64,000 nucleotides of DNA from Sediminimonas sp. (GTDB lineage Bacteria; Pseudomonadota; Alphaproteobacteria; Rhodobacterales; Rhodobacteraceae), in NCBI RefSeq assembly GCF_024637375.1, contig NZ_JAGXFK010000021.1, positions 1 to 64,000 of the forward strand, written 5' to 3'. Positions within the stretch are counted from its first letter, which is position 1. Each line of letters starts with the position of its first letter. The notes beneath the pieces are model-generated. The model ran no database searches. It saw only the letters and a program-made list of their open reading frames with translations, and had not been told where the DNA came from. Shown here in pieces: positions 62,273-64,000 of the stretch. Made by a program: the position numbers and the translations under genes.

Positions 62273-62682
62273 ATGCCCCGGCCACCGGGCCGGGCGCACA
62301 TTTTCACCATTGTAATTGGCCCTCCGCTGCCTTTATTGTCCCGCTAACGGCATGGGGTTTGCGACGACCTCGCCGCGAGAGTTTCGCTGTTTCAGACAAT
62401 CGCAGGAATTACTTCCGCCACGCCTGAACAGACCGATTGGACCCGGACACGGGCCACGAAAGCCCCTGCTGCCCGGAATGCGGCGCCGCAGGGAAGATAA
62501 TGGGCGCTCCGCAAGCGGGCGTCGGAGAAGAAATGCGATGAGGCGCGCGAGAGCATCAGATCTTAGGGTGGAGTCCGTTCGCGGGCCCTCTCTCGACGCG
62601 CCCGGTTTCGCCCAGCCAGACATCAGCCGTATAGCCGTCGCCCCCTGCGGGCGAAGGCCGTGCCGCGATGCAGACGGAAATC
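62273..62682 (+). other. 410-bp leader region between dctD and rne
   Basis: No convincing ORF. It starts with the hairpin at 62277-62294, followed by an AT-rich patch with a weak promoter-like TTGTAA-N16-TTTATT (62310-62337), then GC-rich sequence with several possible stems (for example near 62470-62500). The length suggests a structured 5' leader of rne, whose E. coli counterpart mediates autoregulation by RNase E. Confidence 0.4.
62277..62294 (+). terminator. Hairpin after dctD
   Basis: CCCGGCC / GGCCGGG with a 4-nt loop begins 5 bp after the dctD stop and is followed at a few bases by ATTTTC. A weak terminator for the dctBD unit. Confidence 0.5.
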
Positions 62683-64000
62683 ATGGCCAAGAAAATGCTG
62701 ATCGACGCCACGCACGCGGAAGAAACCCGCGTCGTCGTGGTGGATGGAAACAAGGTTGAGGAGTTCGACTTCGAGTCCGAGAACAAGCGTCAGCTTGCGG
62801 GCAATATCTACCTGGCGAAGGTAACGCGGGTCGAACCGTCGCTGCAGGCGGCGTTCGTCGATTACGGCGGTAACCGCCACGGATTCCTCGCGTTCTCAGA
62901 GATACACCCCGATTACTACCAGATCCCCGTCGCCGACCGCGAGGCGTTGATGGAGGAAGAGCGCGTGCAGGCCGAGGCGCAAGGCGCGCGGGACGACGAA
63001 GCCGCCGACGGCGGCGGCCGCGGTGGCCGCGGCCGGGGCGGGCGCAAACCACGCGCGGCCAGGTCCGGTAGCGGCGACGCGACCACGTCGCGTGCTCCCC
63101 GCGATGATGCCGGGGCCGTCGAATCCGGGGCCGAGATCACCGGCATGGAGACGATCGACCTGGAGGCCGATGCGGACAAGCACGCCGAGGTGCCCGAGGG
63201 CAGCTCGCCGATGGAAACCGTTGCCGAAACGCCCGTAGCCGAACCCGATGAGGGCCAGTCGGCCGGCGGTGACGACGACGGCGGCGACCAGGCAGCCGAC
63301 ACCGCCGCGCCGGCCGACGACGACACGTCGGATGGCAACGGCAACGGTGCCGGCCGGCGCAGCGATGCCGCCCAGAAGGACGACAGCATCGAGGCCATCG
63401 CCGACGATGACGACCAGGACGACATCCGCCCGCCGCGCAAGCCGCGGCCGCGCCGGTACAAGATCCAGGAGGTCATCAAGGTCCGCCAGATTTTGCTGGT
63501 CCAGGTCGTCAAGGAAGAACGCGGCAACAAGGGCGCGGCGCTGACCACCTACCTTTCGCTTGCCGGGCGCTATTGCGTGCTGATGCCCAACACCGCGCGT
63601 GGCGGCGGCATAAGCCGCAAGATTACCAACGCCGTTGACCGCAAGAAGCTCAAGGAAATCGCGAGCGAGATCGACGTGCCCCGCGGTGCCGGGCTGATCG
63701 TGCGCACCGCCGGGGCCAAGCGCACCAAGACCGAGATCAAGCGCGACTACGAGTACCTGCAGCGCCTGTGGGAGCAGATTCGCGAACTGACGCTGAAATC
63801 CATCGCGCCGGCGAAGATCTACGAGGAGGGCGACCTGATCAAACGCTCGATCCGCGACCTCTACAATCGCGAGATCGACGAGGTGCTGGTCGAAGGTGAA
63901 AAGGGCTACCGGATCGCCAAGGACTTCATGAAGATGATCATGCCGTCCCATGCCAAGAACGTGAAACAATACAGTGAGAGCATGCCGCTTTTCGCCCGCC
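62683..64000 (+). CDS. rne: Ribonuclease E (N-terminal part, runs off the end)
   Basis: The visible 439 codons start MAKKMLIDATHAEETRVVVV, the universal RNase E/G beginning. The S1 RNA-binding domain begins at about 38 (GNIYLAKVTRVEPSLQAAFV) and is interrupted after residue 90 by a 160-residue Asp/Glu/Gly/Arg-rich insert, resuming at RYKIQEVIKVRQILLVQVV. This split S1 is typical of alphaproteobacterial RNase E. The following RNase H-like segment and part of the 5'-sensor are present; the DNase I-like catalytic domain lies beyond the window. A second ATG at 62668 is in frame and would add five residues. Confidence 0.95.
   Translation, partial: MAKKMLIDATHAEETRVVVVDGNKVEEFDFESENKRQLAGNIYLAKVTRVEPSLQAAFVDYGGNRHGFLAFSEIHPDYYQIPVADREALMEEERVQAEAQGARDDEAADGGGRGGRGRGGRKPRAARSGSGDATTSRAPRDDAGAVESGAEITGMETIDLEADADKHAEVPEGSSPMETVAETPVAEPDEGQSAGGDDDGGDQAADTAAPADDDTSDGNGNGAGRRSDAAQKDDSIEAIADDDDQDDIRPPRKPRPRRYKIQEVIKVRQILLVQVVKEERGNKGAALTTYLSLAGRYCVLMPNTARGGGISRKITNAVDRKKLKEIASEIDVPRGAGLIVRTAGAKRTKTEIKRDYEYLQRLWEQIRELTLKSIAPAKIYEEGDLIKRSIRDLYNREIDEVLVEGEKGYRIAKDFMKMIMPSHAKNVKQYSESMPLFAR

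Noticed and set aside
62316-62759. 147-codon plus-strand frame in the dctD-rne gap
   Set aside because: Overlaps the rne start in another frame, Arg-rich and without ribosome site or domain; treated as leader sequence.

Overview
The window is a gene-dense, uniformly GC-rich bacterial chromosome segment. I see no mobile element, CRISPR array, rRNA or tRNA. Gene content points to an alphaproteobacterium of the Rhodobacterales (roseobacter group). Indicators are a PHB gene set with PhaR-type operators, an RNase E whose S1 domain is split by an acidic insert, the DUF1476/purC/purS/purQ neighbourhood, DUF2842 beside purA, and a split cobalamin methionine synthase with DUF1638. Roughly 70 protein genes fill the window; the first (YitT family) and last (rne) run off the ends.

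Layout. 1-5.8 kb: YitT fragment, icd, then a tight minus-strand chain of acyl-CoA synthetase, DsbA-like oxidoreductase, two-TM ion channel and Bcr/CflA exporter. 5.7-10.8 kb: YejA-like binding protein with an overlapping entericidin-like lipoprotein, a candidate small RNA, 3-hydroxybutyrate dehydrogenase, an HPF-like protein, DUF2177, a cold-shock protein and an ArsC/Spx-like protein. 10.8-13.4 kb: a complete bufferin-type RiPP operon (four-Cys precursor, DUF692/MNIO enzyme, DUF2063 partner, DoxX protein). 13.5-17.5 kb: two alpha/beta hydrolases and thrS. 17.5-22.0 kb: phaZ, phaC, phaP and phaR, with CTGC-N3-GCAG palindromes ahead of phaC and phaP and a TGC-rich site ahead of phaR. 22-33.6 kb: LysR regulator, DegT aminotransferase, a PuuB-like oxidase, two glutamine-synthetase-like ligases, a class I amidotransferase and a four-gene polar amino-acid-type ABC importer: together a plausible gamma-glutamylation route for an imported amine or amino acid. 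33.6-43.5 kb: TerB, DUF1330, pyrG, secG, purA, a 703-residue acidic protein, thiamine pyrophosphokinase, an EamA transporter. 43.7-52.6 kb: sdaA, GST, rpiA, gor, hflK-hflC-DUF2065-Do protease and a peptidoglycan-binding lipoprotein. 52.8-56.9 kb: ferredoxin, a VCBS-like secreted protein, DUF1638, corrinoid protein and homocysteine methyltransferase, DUF1476. 57-64 kb: purC, purS, purQ, dctB, dctD and rne.

The most interesting items are the bufferin operon with a hairpin between precursor and enzyme genes; an unannotated ~77-nt RNA with promoter, two hairpins and a duplicated terminator tail at 7.8 kb; an apparent ATT start codon in an ABC permease gene; a DctD-like regulator that lacks the sigma-54 GAFTGA loop and the Walker B acidic pair; and two families of short dispersed hairpin repeats.
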